Below are positions 51,716 through 64,000 of a stretch of 64,000 nt of DNA, in pieces. Source of the DNA: Hemibagrus wyckioides (taxonomy: Eukaryota > Chordata > Actinopteri > Siluriformes > Bagridae); assembly GCF_019097595.1 (NCBI RefSeq), contig NC_080711.1, forward strand, positions 12,374,428 to 12,438,427, written 5' to 3'. How positions within the stretch are numbered: position 1 is the stretch's first letter; each line of letters opens with the position of its first letter. A program made the translations under genes and the position numbers. A model generated the notes under the pieces. The model was not told where the DNA came from, did no database searches, and saw nothing but the letters and a program-made list of their open reading frames with translations.

Positions 51716-54582
51716 AAATTCATATGTCGATCTGTTGCCCCGTGTTCATCATTTGATCTTAAATGTCTTCAGTCTATAGCAAAAACAAACAAATTTTGCT
51801 TGCCGTACCAATACATTCAGAGGAAACTGTATTTAGTATGTTCACACAGCACAGCATCATGTTGCCCCATTAAAGTGATATGTATATTTTTCATTTTGGG
51901 CCGTGTTGGGTTTGTGCTGGAAAATAAGTGTTCAATGACAGGACAAAAGACTTAAAGCTGCACCAGATTCAACATGCCATTTAATTCCCAAGTGTAGGTG
52001 TGTTAGTGTTCTGTCAGTTCTGTGCTTTGTACTGTGATGGCAAGCAGACGCCTTGAGGTAAATCTGTGTTAGACCGCTGTCCAAGTAAATCAGTCTATCC
52101 ATTTTATTTGTAAACCAAAGTACAACTGATTATAAGTGAAATTTTCCATTTAAGATAAAGGGCTAGGCACTATTCAGAAACATGAGACAGGAAAAAGGTC
52201 AAGACCAACTGTTTGGTAAACTGGCATAACCCAGTCAAGACTAACTCAACAGTCTCAAAACAGGCATTGGTCAAACACTACATGAGATAAGCGGATAAAA
52301 CTGTTTAAGATTAAAGTTTCCACAGACAAAATGCCAGAGCAAGACTTTGCAAAGCAACACTAAGAGGATAAGGTCATTTTGGACCATCAGTGTTCTAGGA
52401 AAGTCTTGGGAGAGACTTTGTTACTTCACTGAAAAAAAACTGTTTTTGCTCAATTCAGATGCATACATCAGATCCATGTGACTGAATCAAGTTAGATTAA
52501 TACAATTTCTCACATGAACAACCTGAACTCACCTGAATTGAAGATCAAACCCAGGCCAATAGTGCTCTCAGTAGTCACAGTCTGGCTTTTTACTTTACTA
52601 TTCTACTACTTACAGCTTTAACCATGCTAATCTAATACTAGAATTACATTTCTCAGGAGTTCTAACATCCTTGTGAGATATAAGCATAAAATCTCTGAAT
52701 GTTTTGCAGTGTCATGCGAGATATAGGAGGAGGAAAAAAACATATTAGTCAGGCATATTGCACAATGCAGTAATTATATCCATACTATGAGGCAGGGCAG
52801 ACAGAAATAGTTTTTAGGGTGTGAAAATTTGACATCTACATTTGGCATCTGAGTACTGGGCCTTTAAAGGACACAATGATGTACACCCAAATAAATCAAT
52901 ATTGGGTGTGCTGGGAGCATTGATATTGTTACATCACAAGATCGTGTTCAGTAACAACTTCAATTAGGCCAATGATGAAGAGTGGAATATAAACAAACCT
53001 AAACCTATTTCACTGACTGGAGGTTTTAGCTTCTTCTTAATGTTATTCCACATTCCAGCACATGTAACGGAGGTAATGAGTCATAAAGGTTATTTGCAGG
53101 GAGTTGTTTATATTTCTAAAACTATTCACAACACAGTGCTCTTTAAGTAGTTGCAATTTTATAATTCATATCTAACAGGCACAGATGATTTGAACAGTTT
53201 ACATTTTATAGTCTGTACAGATACACTGCTGAGAACCTGTCAGACAGTTTCATAAAAACTGTTATGGCAGAAAAATGTCACAGATTATTAGAAGTGTCTA
53301 CTGCTTCCAGTGAAAATACCACAGTAATAAGGTAACTTAAATATGAGGTTCCTGTCAGGTTATGAAACGTGAAAACATGAACATGGCCAACTGCTTGAAG
53401 ACAGGTCACCTAACTTCACTAAAGAAGCAGTGTTTCATTTCCCCTGAAACTTTTCGGATAAAATACACTGTTTAAACAGTGTCTCTTCAGACCATGCCAC
53501 TTCTTTGCGTGAAATGTAACAGAAGAGCTAAATCCTTGAGAACTTAAATTAGGTTTTACATTATAAACCTTGGGAAATGATGTGTACGAGATATGGGACT
53601 ACTAAGTGTTGTAAAGGAATCGTTTTCCAGCTCACGATTCTCAAAAATGATATGGTTAAAAGTCTGGGATGTCTAGCAAACATCTTTAAACAACTCTCAT
53701 GGAAAATAAAAGTGTTCTGTGTACTGCAGTCTGTTTGCGTGCTCTTGTCTGATGGGATTTTAATGCAATGACTGTTCTAAAACTGCAGATGCAGTCAGTA
53801 TACATACAAGGCAGCTGCCAGGATTGCCCTTAGTTATGTAAACTATGAAATCTGCTAAACTGCATCCCAAACCTATTAAAAGAAAATAACAATACATTGT
53901 ACAACATGGTACAATGTTACACTGCTACAAAATTGACATTAAATATTGAGAATATGCTTCAAAAATAGCATTCTTACATTAAATATTTACATTCTGAGTA
54001 CTGACATTCAGTACTTGGTTTTCTTTTGAAAAGTCCTCGGTGAAAATGAAATTTAACAATTAAAGAGCTTTTAACATGTTAAGATTCAGTTCATTTGAAA
54101 AAATATCATATGTTTAATAAAAAAAAAGGTGTTTGTTTGCAATTTTCTAGTTGAGGCTCTAGTTGAGATACTATGCCACACGTTGTGCATACCGACTTCA
54201 TGGAAACAGCTTAGGGATATCTGAAGCAGGCATATTAGTGTGAGTAGTTCACAAAGACAATATATTGATATTTATACATTCCTGATCTATATAATGCAAA
54301 AGGCTGTTCAACTAGTTAAACAGAAGAACTGTTAATTCTACAACTGCCGTAAATCTTTTTAGCTCTTAAACCCTATAGCTCAGTAAATGCTACACAGTGT
54401 AATAATAATCTCAAAATGTGCATAGTCCTGTTTGATGTTTCCCTTTTATGTGCAATGAACCCTATTCAGAGCTGAGTCATATTTGTCTTCTTTTGTATGC
54501 ATGAAACCTATTCTCCATTTACCTACTTGTTCGTAGAGGTTACTGTCCTTTGTTTCTCTCCTGACATTTCAGCAATCAAGAA

Positions 54583-54589
54583 AATAATA

Positions 54590-54621
<32 letters not shown>

Positions 54622-54812
54622 CATAATACTTAATAAGTATTATGATGATGATTATGGTTTTTTTTATTATTATTAGTATAACAATAATAATCATCATCAT
54701 CATATTTATTATTATTATTATTATTATTATCATTATTATTATTATTTTAAGAATAATAAGCGAGACGGTAATAGTGTGCTTTGCATAGCAAGCACCACTA
54801 ATAATAGTAACA

Positions 54813-54847
<35 letters not shown>

Positions 54848-54858
54848 GTTACTATTAT

Positions 54859-54889
<31 letters not shown>

Positions 54890-54905
54890 AAGAAGAAGAA
54901 AAATA
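54583..54905. repeat. Triplet-repeat cluster (AAT/ATC/ATT/GAA) with two long palindromes
   Basis: Imperfect ATC/AAT repeats centre on TAATACTTAATAAGTATTA near 54632 with ATG/ATC arms. A second palindrome (about 54797-54861) has GTAACAATAATAATAATAAT facing its inverse, followed by a (GAA)n run of about 13 units (54862-54900). It lies 200-650 bases upstream of the ciao3 start. Confidence 0.9.
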
Positions 54906-55074
54906 AATATTAAAGAATTAAATAAATAATAAAAAGAGGTTATTTAATCTTTAATAAAAAATTACATTTAATAAAAATACACATTGTACATTAGGTCAAA
55001 ATTTAGCTAATATAAACTACACTTTACATTATTTAATTGCTATTTAATTTCTATTAAAGTATGCTTTAATTTCC

Positions 55075-55233
55075 CCTGTGCGCCTGCGAGGGGCGGGGCT
55101 TTACCGGCCACGTGAGTGTTTGGCCTCGACCGTTTCGTGTCCCTGACTGAAGGGGGAGGAGCCTCCAGAGCTGCCCATGACCTAATGTCGTGTTCGGTCT
55201 CATTGTGTTATTATTGCATGGAAGTCATCCACT
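55075..55233 (+). promoter_or_regulatory. ciao3: ciao3 promoter / 5' UTR, GC-rich
   Basis: A sharp rise in G+C after AT-rich sequence. GGGGCGGGGC (about 55090-55099) fits an Sp1 site, and GGCCACGTGAG at about 55107-55117 contains a CACGTG E-box. No TATA box is seen, as expected for a housekeeping gene. Confidence 0.6.
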
Positions 55234-55466
55234 ATGGCGTCGCACTTTAGCGGTGTATTACAACTAACTGATTTGGATGATTTTATTACACCGTCACAGG
55301 TAAACGCATAACAGTGCTCATGTTTTATTAGCCTTTTTCCGTGCCTCTGTTTTCAGCTAACGAAGCTAGAAGTAGCCTAGCACTGCAGTGAAGTTAGCTC
55401 TTATTGCAGTAGCTGTCAAGTGGTTAGCTAGCGCACTTACCTGTTTTTGTGAAGAGTGCAGATCGA

Positions 55467-55500
<34 letters not shown>

Positions 55501-58500
55501 ACTCACACACACACCTAATTATCAGTCAATACATCTGATTGGTAAGACGTTGGGCCTGTTTTCAGTAATGGTAATTAAATGCCATGTCTCATGGTCACAT
55601 GCTAGATCTGTTGATCAGTGCGTCTGTCTCAGTGCCTGCTCATAAAAGAAGGTCCTATAATGTTAGTTACATTAAACTAATTAACAATAGATAATTAAAT
55701 ATACATAACATTTAATATAATGATATTGACCCTTTAGTAGCTTCTGCATGTGGAGTTGAAACAAATTCCAAATAATGTGTGAAACAGGAATGTGTGAAAC
55801 CTGTGAAAGTGGAGAAGAAGCAGGGGCGATCTGTGGCCAAAATCAGAATTGAGGACGATGGCTCTTACTTTCAAGTTAATGAGGTTTGTGAAGACTTTTT
55901 GTTTGTTGTATTTTTTTTTAAATAAAGATTTCCTCACATTTTCCTGTCATTCCCAACCACCCGCAATGTCTTCCCTATCACACGCCATCTACCAGGGGTG
56001 AGGAAAGCCATGGTACATGATCCCAGCCTCATGCAGCATCACAGAGCAGTGCCTTTAAAGTATTATAAAGGTATTATTGTTGCAAAACAACTGAGAGTCT
56101 GTGAGAATAGAACAATAGTTGTGGTCACAACATATGTACCGGTAAATTTGAAGTCACAGAGAAAAATGCTTTAAGAGATTTTTTTGTCTCTCTTAAACAC
56201 AAGGGTTACATTATCATCATCATCACTGCTACTTCACAAAACTTCTACTTCACTTCTACTTCTATTCCATGAATCACAAACTTTTTTACTACACTTGATG
56301 CAATGAATGTTTGGCAAAACATATTCACACACTTGTATAAAACTCAGTGATGCCTGACAAATTTTGCACATCTGCATATGAGTTTGTGAATTCGTGAATT
56401 CATGAGAGTTGCTCACCTGAAGAATATTGTCCACAAATACATCATGTTTTCGTGGATATTTTTCTAGAACTGGTTGCATCTGCCTTTAGGAGTCTCTCTA
56501 TGAGTCACATGAAAGTTCTACACCATTCTCACTTTTGCACCACCTTTTGTCTTCTAAACAAGACTTGTGTGAAACGGAATAACAGTTGAAGTGACATATT
56601 GTCTGTAATCTTGCACCGATGAGGCTGTCTATTCAAGCATTATGATTCCCACCCGTTTCCATCAGTAGCAAAGTGAATTATGGCTCACTTGGACAAGGAC
56701 TGAAAACCTCCAGTTTTTGGTAGAGCATGTTTTTGCTTGGTGCAGTATGCTAAGTACTGAAACTCTGTACAGTCTGACTCCTTGAATGGAGTTTGAGATA
56801 TGGTGATATTTCTATACCTGACTGGGTCCTGTATGTTTTGAATCAGACCTGTGTTTTGTTTCTAGGATGGTCATATGCAGAAGCTAGAGAAAGCCAAGAT
56901 CACTCTGAATGACTGTCTGGCTTGCAGTGGCTGCATCACATCAGCCGAGAGCATCCTGATTACTCAGCAGAGTCATGAAGAGCTATACCGTGTGCTCCGC
57001 CTCAATAAGGTATAACAATAAGGTATTGAGGTTTCTGAGAATTACTACTAAACATAGTCTAAGTCTTATCAGTACACACTTGTAGGGGACCCTGGGATTT
57101 CAAGATTTTGAGCATCTCTTGAAGGATTGTTTGAAGTTCATAAACACTCACAGAGCCTTTCTTTTATTTCCAAACGATCTCTCATCCACATTTGCTCTCT
57201 CTCCATTCACTCCCAGTCACTAGCATACAATACTAAAAGCTGTCACGGTTTCAATGATCAAATTATTGGTGGTGCTTCAGGTGGTCTCAGCTGTAAATAA
57301 CAAAACCATTTTAAAGCACGTTGTTTCATGAATGATGTGCACTTACCTTATATCAACATAAGATTCTTTGCACAACATTAATGCTTAATAAAAATGCTTG
57401 TGATACTGTTGTCTTAAAGAAGTATGAGTGATGAGTGTCTCACTGTGCAGCAGAGTAGCAGCAGTGAGCAGAAGCTGGTTGTAGTGTCTGTGTCCCCGCA
57501 GTCTCGAGCATCCCTAGCAACACAGTACTCTCTGAGCAGCAGTGAGGTGGCCAGGAGGCTTACAAAGTTCTTTAAAAATCTGGGTGAGTAGTGGAAGCTG
57601 GGAACAGGTCACGTATCAGAATATTCTGTTCTGTTGTTTATAAAAAAAAAAAATAATATGATTCAAAACTTACCTTTATGCTGATATTCTGTGTGGTTGG
57701 ATTTGCTTCTACTGATAAGGATGTTGTGTGTGCGATATGTCAGGTGTTCATTATGTGTTTGACACTGGCTTCAGTCGCACCTTCAGCCTGCTGGAGAGTC
57801 AGAGAGAGTTCCTCGAGAGGTTTGCTCGGAAAGAGGAGGACAAGAAAGCCTTGCCCATGCTGGCCTCTGCCTGCCCTGGTAACAAATATGTTCTTTGTCC
57901 TTAGACTCTCTATACAATATATGCAATGCTAAAAGCTCAGGATATTTTAGTGCCATGTTTGCAGATGATAGATATGGTGATCACTGTTAAGAATAAAATC
58001 TACTTTAGTAATGCTTTAACTGATTCCGAAAATTGGACCAAGTTGTTATGTCAGATGAGGGACACAAATACAGGAGATTATGAGTCTGGAAGTTTTTGTC
58101 ACCTAAGAGCTGCCTACTTAGGACAAGTCCATTTGATTGATATTGCAAACAATCAACCTGAATCAGATTTTCTTGTCCAGGAAATATATCTTGCTGCGAA
58201 CAGCTGAAGTTGCTGAAAAACAATGTTGCCGGTTAGGCAATGGTGAGATTCTGAGAGCCCAAATTATGCAATAAACAGTACATGTTCTGTGGGTAAAGAG
58301 TCTGCTGCAGAGTTATAATCGACCATATCTAATCTTTAAGGAATTTATATTGAACAGGCTAAATACTATGATGGTAGCTCCCGGTGCTGAGAATTAATTC
58401 TGTTATTTAATGAAACGATTGCATGAAATCTGTATGACATAATAACAATCATATTCTTTGCTTGAAGTATATTATGGTAGAAGCATCTGTGCTTTGTGAA

Positions 58501-61089
58501 CAGGTTGGATCTGCTATGCTGAGAAAACCCATGGTGACTTCATCCTGCCTTACATCAGCACAACCCGTTCTCCACAACAGATGATGGGTTCACTGGTCAA
58601 GAGGTTCTTCGCTAGTCAGCAGGTGACACAAATATTATTCACTCCTAACGATAGAAGGCTGTTGAGATTCAGATATGCTTTGCATTTTTTTTTAAATTTT
58701 TCCCAAATCCGAATAAATAATAGACGATCATAAACTTACTGTTGCACAGGGTGTTGAACCGCAAAAGATTTACCATGTGACCGTGATGCCTTGCTATGAC
58801 AAGAAACTGGAAGCTTCCAGACCTGATTTCTACCTTACAGAAGCAGAGACCAGAGAAGTGGACTGTGTCATTACATCAGGTAAGGAACACCGTAACAGAG
58901 GAGATGCTGATGGGTTATTTATTTATTTTTAAAGGCAAAAAGCTCTGTGTGTGTGATGTGAATTCATCTAATTTCCAGGAGAAGTTCTCAAGATGTTGGA
59001 AGAGGAGGGTGTGTCTCTGAGTGATATAGAGCCAGCACCTTTAGACACTATGTAAGTTTCCATCTGTAATAATAACAACCTTATAGAATTACATAGAAGA
59101 ATCATTTCAGTGCTACAGCAAGCCTTTGAGGTGGAGTCGCATAACACCAAGACATGTTTTCATTAAGTGACACCCTACATGTAGTGTGTTTATGTGTGTA
59201 ATGTCTGTGTGGTTGGGACTGTAGGTTCAGTAATGTGTGTGGTGAGGAGTTGTTGTGTCATGCTGGGAGTGGTTCAGGAGGATATCTTCATCATGTTTAT
59301 ACTCACACTGCCAAACAGCTCTTTGGAGTTGAAGTGGAGGAACTTACATACAAGACCCTCAAGTAAGTGTGCACAAATCAAGGCAAATATGAATATATAA
59401 TAAACAGATTTATACTGACCAGCCAAAATATTAAAACAACCGACAGGTAAAGTGAATAACTTTTGTTACTGTGCCACCTGTTAAGGGGCAGGATACATTA
59501 AGCAGCAAGCGACCAGTCAGGTCTTCGTAGTTGATGCACTGGAAACCGAAAAAATAGTCCGAATTATAATGGCTAGATGACTGGGTAAGAGCATCTCCAA
59601 AACAATAGGTCTTATTTTACTGGTGTTCCCAGTATGCAATGGTTAGTACCTACCAAAAGTGGTCCAAGCAATGATGACTGACATCAAGGTCATGGAGGCT
59701 AGCTCGTCTGGTTCAATCCCACAGTAGTAAAATTGCTGAAAAAGTTAATATTGTTTATTTCAAAAAGGTGTCAGAACACCTGCTAGAACAGGGTCATAAT
59801 GACTAAAAGCACTATGCTAAAAGATGTGTGACTATTAAACCTCTTAAGTTTTTTCTTGTTATGTAATTGTCATGTTTTCGCTGTCTTGGTTCTATCCTGT
59901 GTATTGAATCAGACTTTATGCTCTACAACAGAAACAAGGATTTCCAGGAAGTCATTCTAGAGAAAGATGGAGAAGTTCTTCTGCGCTTTGCTGCCACCTA
60001 CGGCTTCAGGAACATTCAGAACCTGGTACAGAAGTTAAAGAGAGGAAAGTCACCGTACCATTTTGTAGAAGTCATGGCATGTCCGTCAGGTAAGAGTGAT
60101 ATGACCAGTTTTGTAAGAGATATGTAAGACTGATATTTGTAAGATGATTCACCCTGGGCCAAAACTATAAGGGGCGAATGTATAAATGTATATTACTTTA
60201 ATATTGTTGATATGTTTAGGCCTGTTTTGCATTAGTACACTTTAGAGCTTTTCACACTGTGTTTACCCTGGGTTATCAACCGTTCTAAACACCACTTCTA
60301 ATCCCGGGTAAAGAAACGTTTCACACCTGTAATTTGAAAACGGTGTTAGAAACCCTGCTCTGAAGCAGGGGTAGAACCGCATTTGTGATGTTAACCCCGC
60401 ATTGCGGTGCTAAGTTTGTTCAGTGTGAAACGGAGCAGTATTTGTTTGTTGCTGCTGGAAGCTTGGCAACAGACAGCCAAACAGGAATTGAGGAGTGAGG
60501 CTCATGTCACATCAACTAAGTTTACTAGTGATTGTGTTCTGATATTTTTTTGACCTAATAAAGGCAAGCTGTGCACTTTTGATAATCATGTTAATGCTTA
60601 AGCAACAATTCTACAGTGATCTTGCATTAGCAAACTTGTACAAAAGCTGATGATCTAAAGATATACAACTGACCAGGACTCAAGTAAGCTAAGCAGTGAT
60701 TTGTCACATTATTGTAAGTTTTGTTCAACAGAGAACAGTGTATGTCTTAACAGACCATCAAACCTTCTAATACAGATCATACAGCAAAACAGACATTGTG
60801 TCACTGTGTCCATTCTCATAGTCGGCATGATCTGTATGTGTATACAGGGTGCCTGAACGGAGGTGGTCAGCTGAAGCCTGTAGCAGATCAGTCTAACAAG
60901 GATCTGCTGCAGCAGGTGGAGGCAGCATACCGAGCAGAGCAGCTCTCTGTACCTGAAGAGGATCAGCGCGTCACTGAGCTTTACCACACATGGCTACAGA
61001 ATATGGGAGAAGGGAAAGCAAGAGAGCTACTTCATACACAGTATCACACGGTGGAGAAAAGCACAAACGGACTCACCATCAAGTGGTGA
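55234..61089 (+). CDS. ciao3: Cytosolic iron-sulfur assembly component 3 (NARFL/IOP1)
   Basis: Hydrogenase-like Fe-S protein of the CIA machinery that passes 4Fe-4S clusters to the targeting complex for cytosolic and nuclear enzymes (family knowledge). Exons: 55234-55299, 55788-55883, 56866-57009, 57451-57583, 57744-57878, 58504-58622, 58750-58879, 58979-59051, 59225-59362, 59932-60089, 60848-61089. They total 1,434 nt, or 477 residues, against 476 for human as I recall. All junctions are GT-AG and in phase. The cluster ligands are present: C24, C71, C74 and C77 for the N-terminal cluster, and C190, C246, C395 and C399 for the second site (motifs [31 protein letters not shown]). The protein ends NGLTIKW; the terminal tryptophan is typical of this family. 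The start ATGGCG follows a GC-rich leader. The conservation suggests a functional gene. Confidence 0.97.
55467..55513. repeat. (CT)n/(AC)n microsatellite in ciao3 intron 1
   Basis: A CT run with one TTT interruption passing into ACAC, in the first ciao3 intron. Confidence 0.9.
59412..59800 (+). mobile_element. Tc1-family relic in ciao3 intron 9
   Basis: It starts ACTGACCAGCCAAAATATTA. Then come ATGGCTAGATGACTGGGTAA, AGAGCATCTCCAAAACA and GTACCTACCAAAAGTGGTCC, the same transposase N-terminal region as the copies at 24606 and 41150, but in plus orientation and much more diverged. There is no open frame. Confidence 0.7.
60230..60460. repeat. Candidate MITE-like repeat in ciao3 intron 10
   Basis: GCTTTTCACACTGTGTTTAC with CCCTGGGTTATCAACC, CCCGGGTAAAG and, further right, TTAACCCCGC and TTCAGTGTGAAACGGAGC form roughly inverted blocks. 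The pattern looks like a small non-autonomous DNA element, but the borders are unclear. Confidence 0.35.
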
Positions 61090-62006
61090 AGATCTGAACG
61101 CCTGGTGTCTGAATCATCTGAAATCTATAAAGCAGAAACATGATGCATGGAACACAATCTACGGCACTGCAATTCAGGACAAGTGTTGGAGTACTGAGAT
61201 CTTGTCAATCTTCTCATATCATAAAGTACAGTGTTCATGTGACGTATCTGCAAATGATCATATGCACAACAGCATAACCACTTTCACAAGCTTACAAAGG
61301 TCACTTAATTCTGTGGCTTTGTACTGTGCAACGTTATTTCATGACAGTTACTGAAATAAGACCGATGCTCCTCAAAGACATCCGTTTTGAAATGAATAAA
61401 ATTGGGAATGTTGGGTAGCATTTGTTTGCTCAGAAATTGCATCATGTTGTGCATGGAAGGAAACCGAGTGTTTTCTTCTCTTGCAGTTCGCCGAGTTATT
61501 TGTCTGACTTCATTTGCCTAGACACTGAAAAAATTAAGCACTAAATTAACTCGTTATATATTAATTATTTAAGGTATAACCGAATCCATGCTTTATTGAC
61601 CAATAAATTTAGTTTATTGAATCTCGTGTGGGATAAGTTCCCTGTGCCATATTGTCATTGTAAATCAAACATTCTGTTCTTATTAACTGGCAGGACGGTC
61701 ACTACCAGCTGTCAGGCCACAGAGCATGAATGAAAGATCAGACCAGACCACCGGCACAGAACATGAATGAAAAACAGCAATGGATGGATTTTTTAGATTA
61801 ACAAGAGTTGTGTAACAGGTTCATTTTTCCCCCCTCAAGTCTGAAGCAATTTTGAATCTTTTTCTAGACTGAACATTAATGCCAATCAGAAAGCTCATTA
61901 TATCTCTGGGTAAAGTATTTCCAGTTCCCTTCTCTGCTGACTTACACATCATACAGTAAGTGAGTGATTTCTATGAACTTGAAAGACCTGCTTATTTGGA
62001 AAAATC

Positions 62007-62042
<36 letters not shown>
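61090..62042. other. ciao3 3' UTR and spacer
   Basis: The 3' UTR runs to about 61415. After that there is AT-rich sequence with no recognisable feature up to the TA run (62011-62046) where the Tc1 element inserted. Confidence 0.6.
61395..61400 (+). terminator. ciao3: ciao3 poly(A) signal
   Basis: Canonical AATAAA 306 bases after the stop codon, the first such hexamer downstream of the gene. Confidence 0.75.
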
Positions 62043-62047
<5 letters not shown>

Positions 62048-63283
62048 CCAAAAGTATTCGCTCACCCATCCAAATAATCAGAATCAGTTGTTCCAATCAC
62101 TTCCATGGCCACAGGTGTATAAAATCAAGCACCTAGCATGCAGACTGTTTTTACAAACATTTGTGAAAGAATGGGTCGCTCTCAGGAGCTCAGTGAATTC
62201 CAGCGTGGAACTGTGATAGGATGCCACCTGTGCAACAAATCCAGTCGTGAAATTTTCTCGCTCCTAAATATTCCACAGTCAACTGTCAGCTGTATTATAA
62301 GAACGTGGAAGTGTTTGGGAACGACAGCAACTCAGCCACGAAGTGGTAGGCCACGTAAACTGATGGAGCGGGGTCAGCGGATGCTGAGGCGCATAGTGCG
62401 AAGAGGTCGCCAACTTTCTGCAGAGTCAATCGCTACAGACCTCCAAACTTCATGTGGCCTTCAGATTAGCTCAAGAACAGTGCGCAGAGAGCTTCATGGA
62501 ATGGGTTCCCATGGCCGAGCAGCTGCATCCAAGCCAGACATCACCAAGTGCAATGCAAAGCGTCGGATGCAGTGGTGTAAAGCATGCCGCCACTGGACTC
62601 TAGAGCAGTGGAGACGTGTTCTCTGGAGTGACGAATTGCGCTTCTCCATCTGGCAATCTGATGGACGAGTCTGGGTTTGGCGGTTGCCAGGAGAACGGTA
62701 CTTGTCTGACTGCATTGTGCCAAGTGTAAAGTTTGGTGGAGGGGGGATTATGGTGTGGGGTTGTTTTTCAGGAGCTGGGATTGGCCCCTTAGTTCCAGTG
62801 AAAGGAACTCTGAATGCTTCAGCATACCAAGACATTTTGGACAATTCCATGCTCCCAACTTTGTGGGAACAGTTTGGAGCTGGCCCCTTCCTCTTCCAAC
62901 ATGACTGTGCACCAGTGCACAAAGCAAGGTCCATAAAGACATGGATGACAGAGTCTGGTGTGGATGAACTTGACTGGCCTGCACAGAGTCCTGACCTCAA
63001 CCCGATAGAACACCTTTGGGATGAATTAGAGCGGAGACTGAGAGCCAGGCCTTCTCGTCCAACATCAGTGTGTGACCTCACAAATGCGCTTCTGGAAGAA
63101 TGGTCAAAAATTCACATAAACACACTCCTAAACCTTGTGGACAGCCTTCCCAGAAGAGTTGAAGCTGTTATAGCTGCAAAGGGTGGACCGACGTCATATT
63201 GAACCCTATGGATTAGGAATGGGATGTCACTTAAGTTCATATGCGAGTCAAGGCAGGTGAGCGAATACTTTTGGCAATATAGT
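62043..63283 (+). mobile_element. Tc1-like transposon, apparently complete
   Basis: Inverted ends: left GCCAAAAGTATTCGCTCACC (62047-62066), and at the right the inverse of the same 20 bases (63257-63275 region), a near-perfect match. It is flanked by TA-rich sequence (62011-62046 and 63282-63306), as expected for TA-targeted insertion. Length is about 1.24 kb with a single intact transposase frame inside. Exact ends cannot be fixed within the TA runs. Confidence 0.9.
62171..63202 (+). CDS. Tc1/mariner transposase (DD34E), full length
   Basis: Cut-and-paste transposase that binds the inverted ends and inserts at TA. It has 343 residues from [10 protein letters not shown], the usual Tc1 length; an in-frame ATG 33 bases upstream (62138) would add 11 residues and is less likely. 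Paired-like helix-turn-helix halves occupy about 1-110 ([13 protein letters not shown] at 59-63, VRRELHGMG). The catalytic triad is D154 (WSDELRF), D245 (QHDCAPVH) and E280 ([11 protein letters not shown]), with 34 residues between D245 and E280. GGGGIMVWG is the glycine-rich box. No stop or frameshift is seen. Whether it is active cannot be judged from sequence alone. A long open frame on the opposite strand (62494-63081) is a shadow. Confidence 0.93.
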   Translation: MGRSQELSEFQRGTVIGCHLCNKSSREIFSLLNIPQSTVSCIIRTWKCLGTTATQPRSGRPRKLMERGQRMLRRIVRRGRQLSAESIATDLQTSCGLQISSRTVRRELHGMGSHGRAAASKPDITKCNAKRRMQWCKACRHWTLEQWRRVLWSDELRFSIWQSDGRVWVWRLPGERYLSDCIVPSVKFGGGGIMVWGCFSGAGIGPLVPVKGTLNASAYQDILDNSMLPTLWEQFGAGPFLFQHDCAPVHKARSIKTWMTESGVDELDWPAQSPDLNPIEHLWDELERRLRARPSRPTSVCDLTNALLEEWSKIHINTLLNLVDSLPRRVEAVIAAKGGPTSY

Positions 63284-63587
63284 ATATATATATATATATA
63301 TATATAATGTATGTATGTTATACACACATGAAAATAATTGTCTAGAAGAAAGTGTGGCTGTTAAGAAAATATGTATGAATAAACGATCATATGTATAAAG
63401 ATACTTCTTATATTTATTTAGGAAATCCATATTGCTGTATGTTTCTCAATAAAAAAAAAACCTTTTATTATATTCAATTGCAGCTTTATTGACTAAATAT
63501 TAAATCCATAGAGTAATCATTCCTTTGTAGTTAAGCGACAAATGTGAACAAAAAAAAATGAACATGCCTTTTATATTCATACATACC
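63282..63587. other. Spacer between the Tc1 element and the next relic
   Basis: It begins with a TA run (63282-63306). The remainder is AT-rich, with a poly-A run at 63452-63461 and no recognisable feature. Confidence 0.6.

Positions 63588-64000
<413 letters not shown>

Larger units (their letters stand above)
50136..55074. other. Spacer between the divergent hexd and ciao3 promoters
   Basis: It contains a dispersed repeat (50815-50965), a Tc1 relic (51115-51715) and the triplet-repeat palindromes (54583-54905). From about 52000 to 54580 I see only AT-rich sequence with no convincing open frame. Confidence 0.65.

Noticed and set aside
62494..63081. 195-residue minus-strand open frame inside the Tc1 element
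   Set aside because: Antisense shadow of the transposase; no known element encodes a protein there.

Overview
This is vertebrate nuclear DNA, almost certainly from a teleost fish. Genes are split into many short exons with GT-AG introns. Introns and spacers are AT-rich and full of simple repeats and Tc1/mariner debris of the kind common in fish, one copy still carrying an intact transposase frame. An otophysan fish such as a catfish is my guess from the repeat families; the sequence alone does not prove it. No rRNA, tRNA, CRISPR or prokaryotic feature was seen.

Layout from left to right. (1) 11-26560, minus: grid2ip (delphilin), a post-synaptic PDZ/formin scaffold of the delta2 glutamate receptor. 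Twenty coding exons are in the window and the rest of its FH2 domain lies beyond the left edge. (2) 29714-36693, minus: e4f1, a C2H2 zinc-finger transcription factor, complete in 14 coding exons. (3) 39740-45741, minus: a hexosaminidase D-like GH20 enzyme, complete in 13 coding exons, with a probable non-coding first exon and TATA-like box near 50100. (4) 55234-61089, plus: ciao3 (narfl), a cytosolic iron-sulfur assembly factor, complete in 11 exons. (5) 62043-63283, plus: a Tc1-like transposon with a full-length transposase. Splice phases agree across every junction I checked, except one non-canonical donor in grid2ip near 10615-10627.

The genes do not form a pathway. They are an ordinary vertebrate neighbourhood; e4f1 and ciao3 both map to 16p13.3 in human, so part of the order is probably ancestral. 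Mobile DNA includes five relics of one Tc1 family, a Sleeping Beauty-like relic, a further Tc1 relic, a LINE 3' end and a 2.2 kb element in a hexd intron. I found no convincing undescribed system. The most unusual signals are a His/Gln-rich block of about 400 residues in a single delphilin exon, a doubtful splice donor in the same gene, overlapping upstream ORFs in e4f1 and hexd, a membrane-anchor-like N-terminus on the hexosaminidase, and two long palindromes upstream of ciao3.
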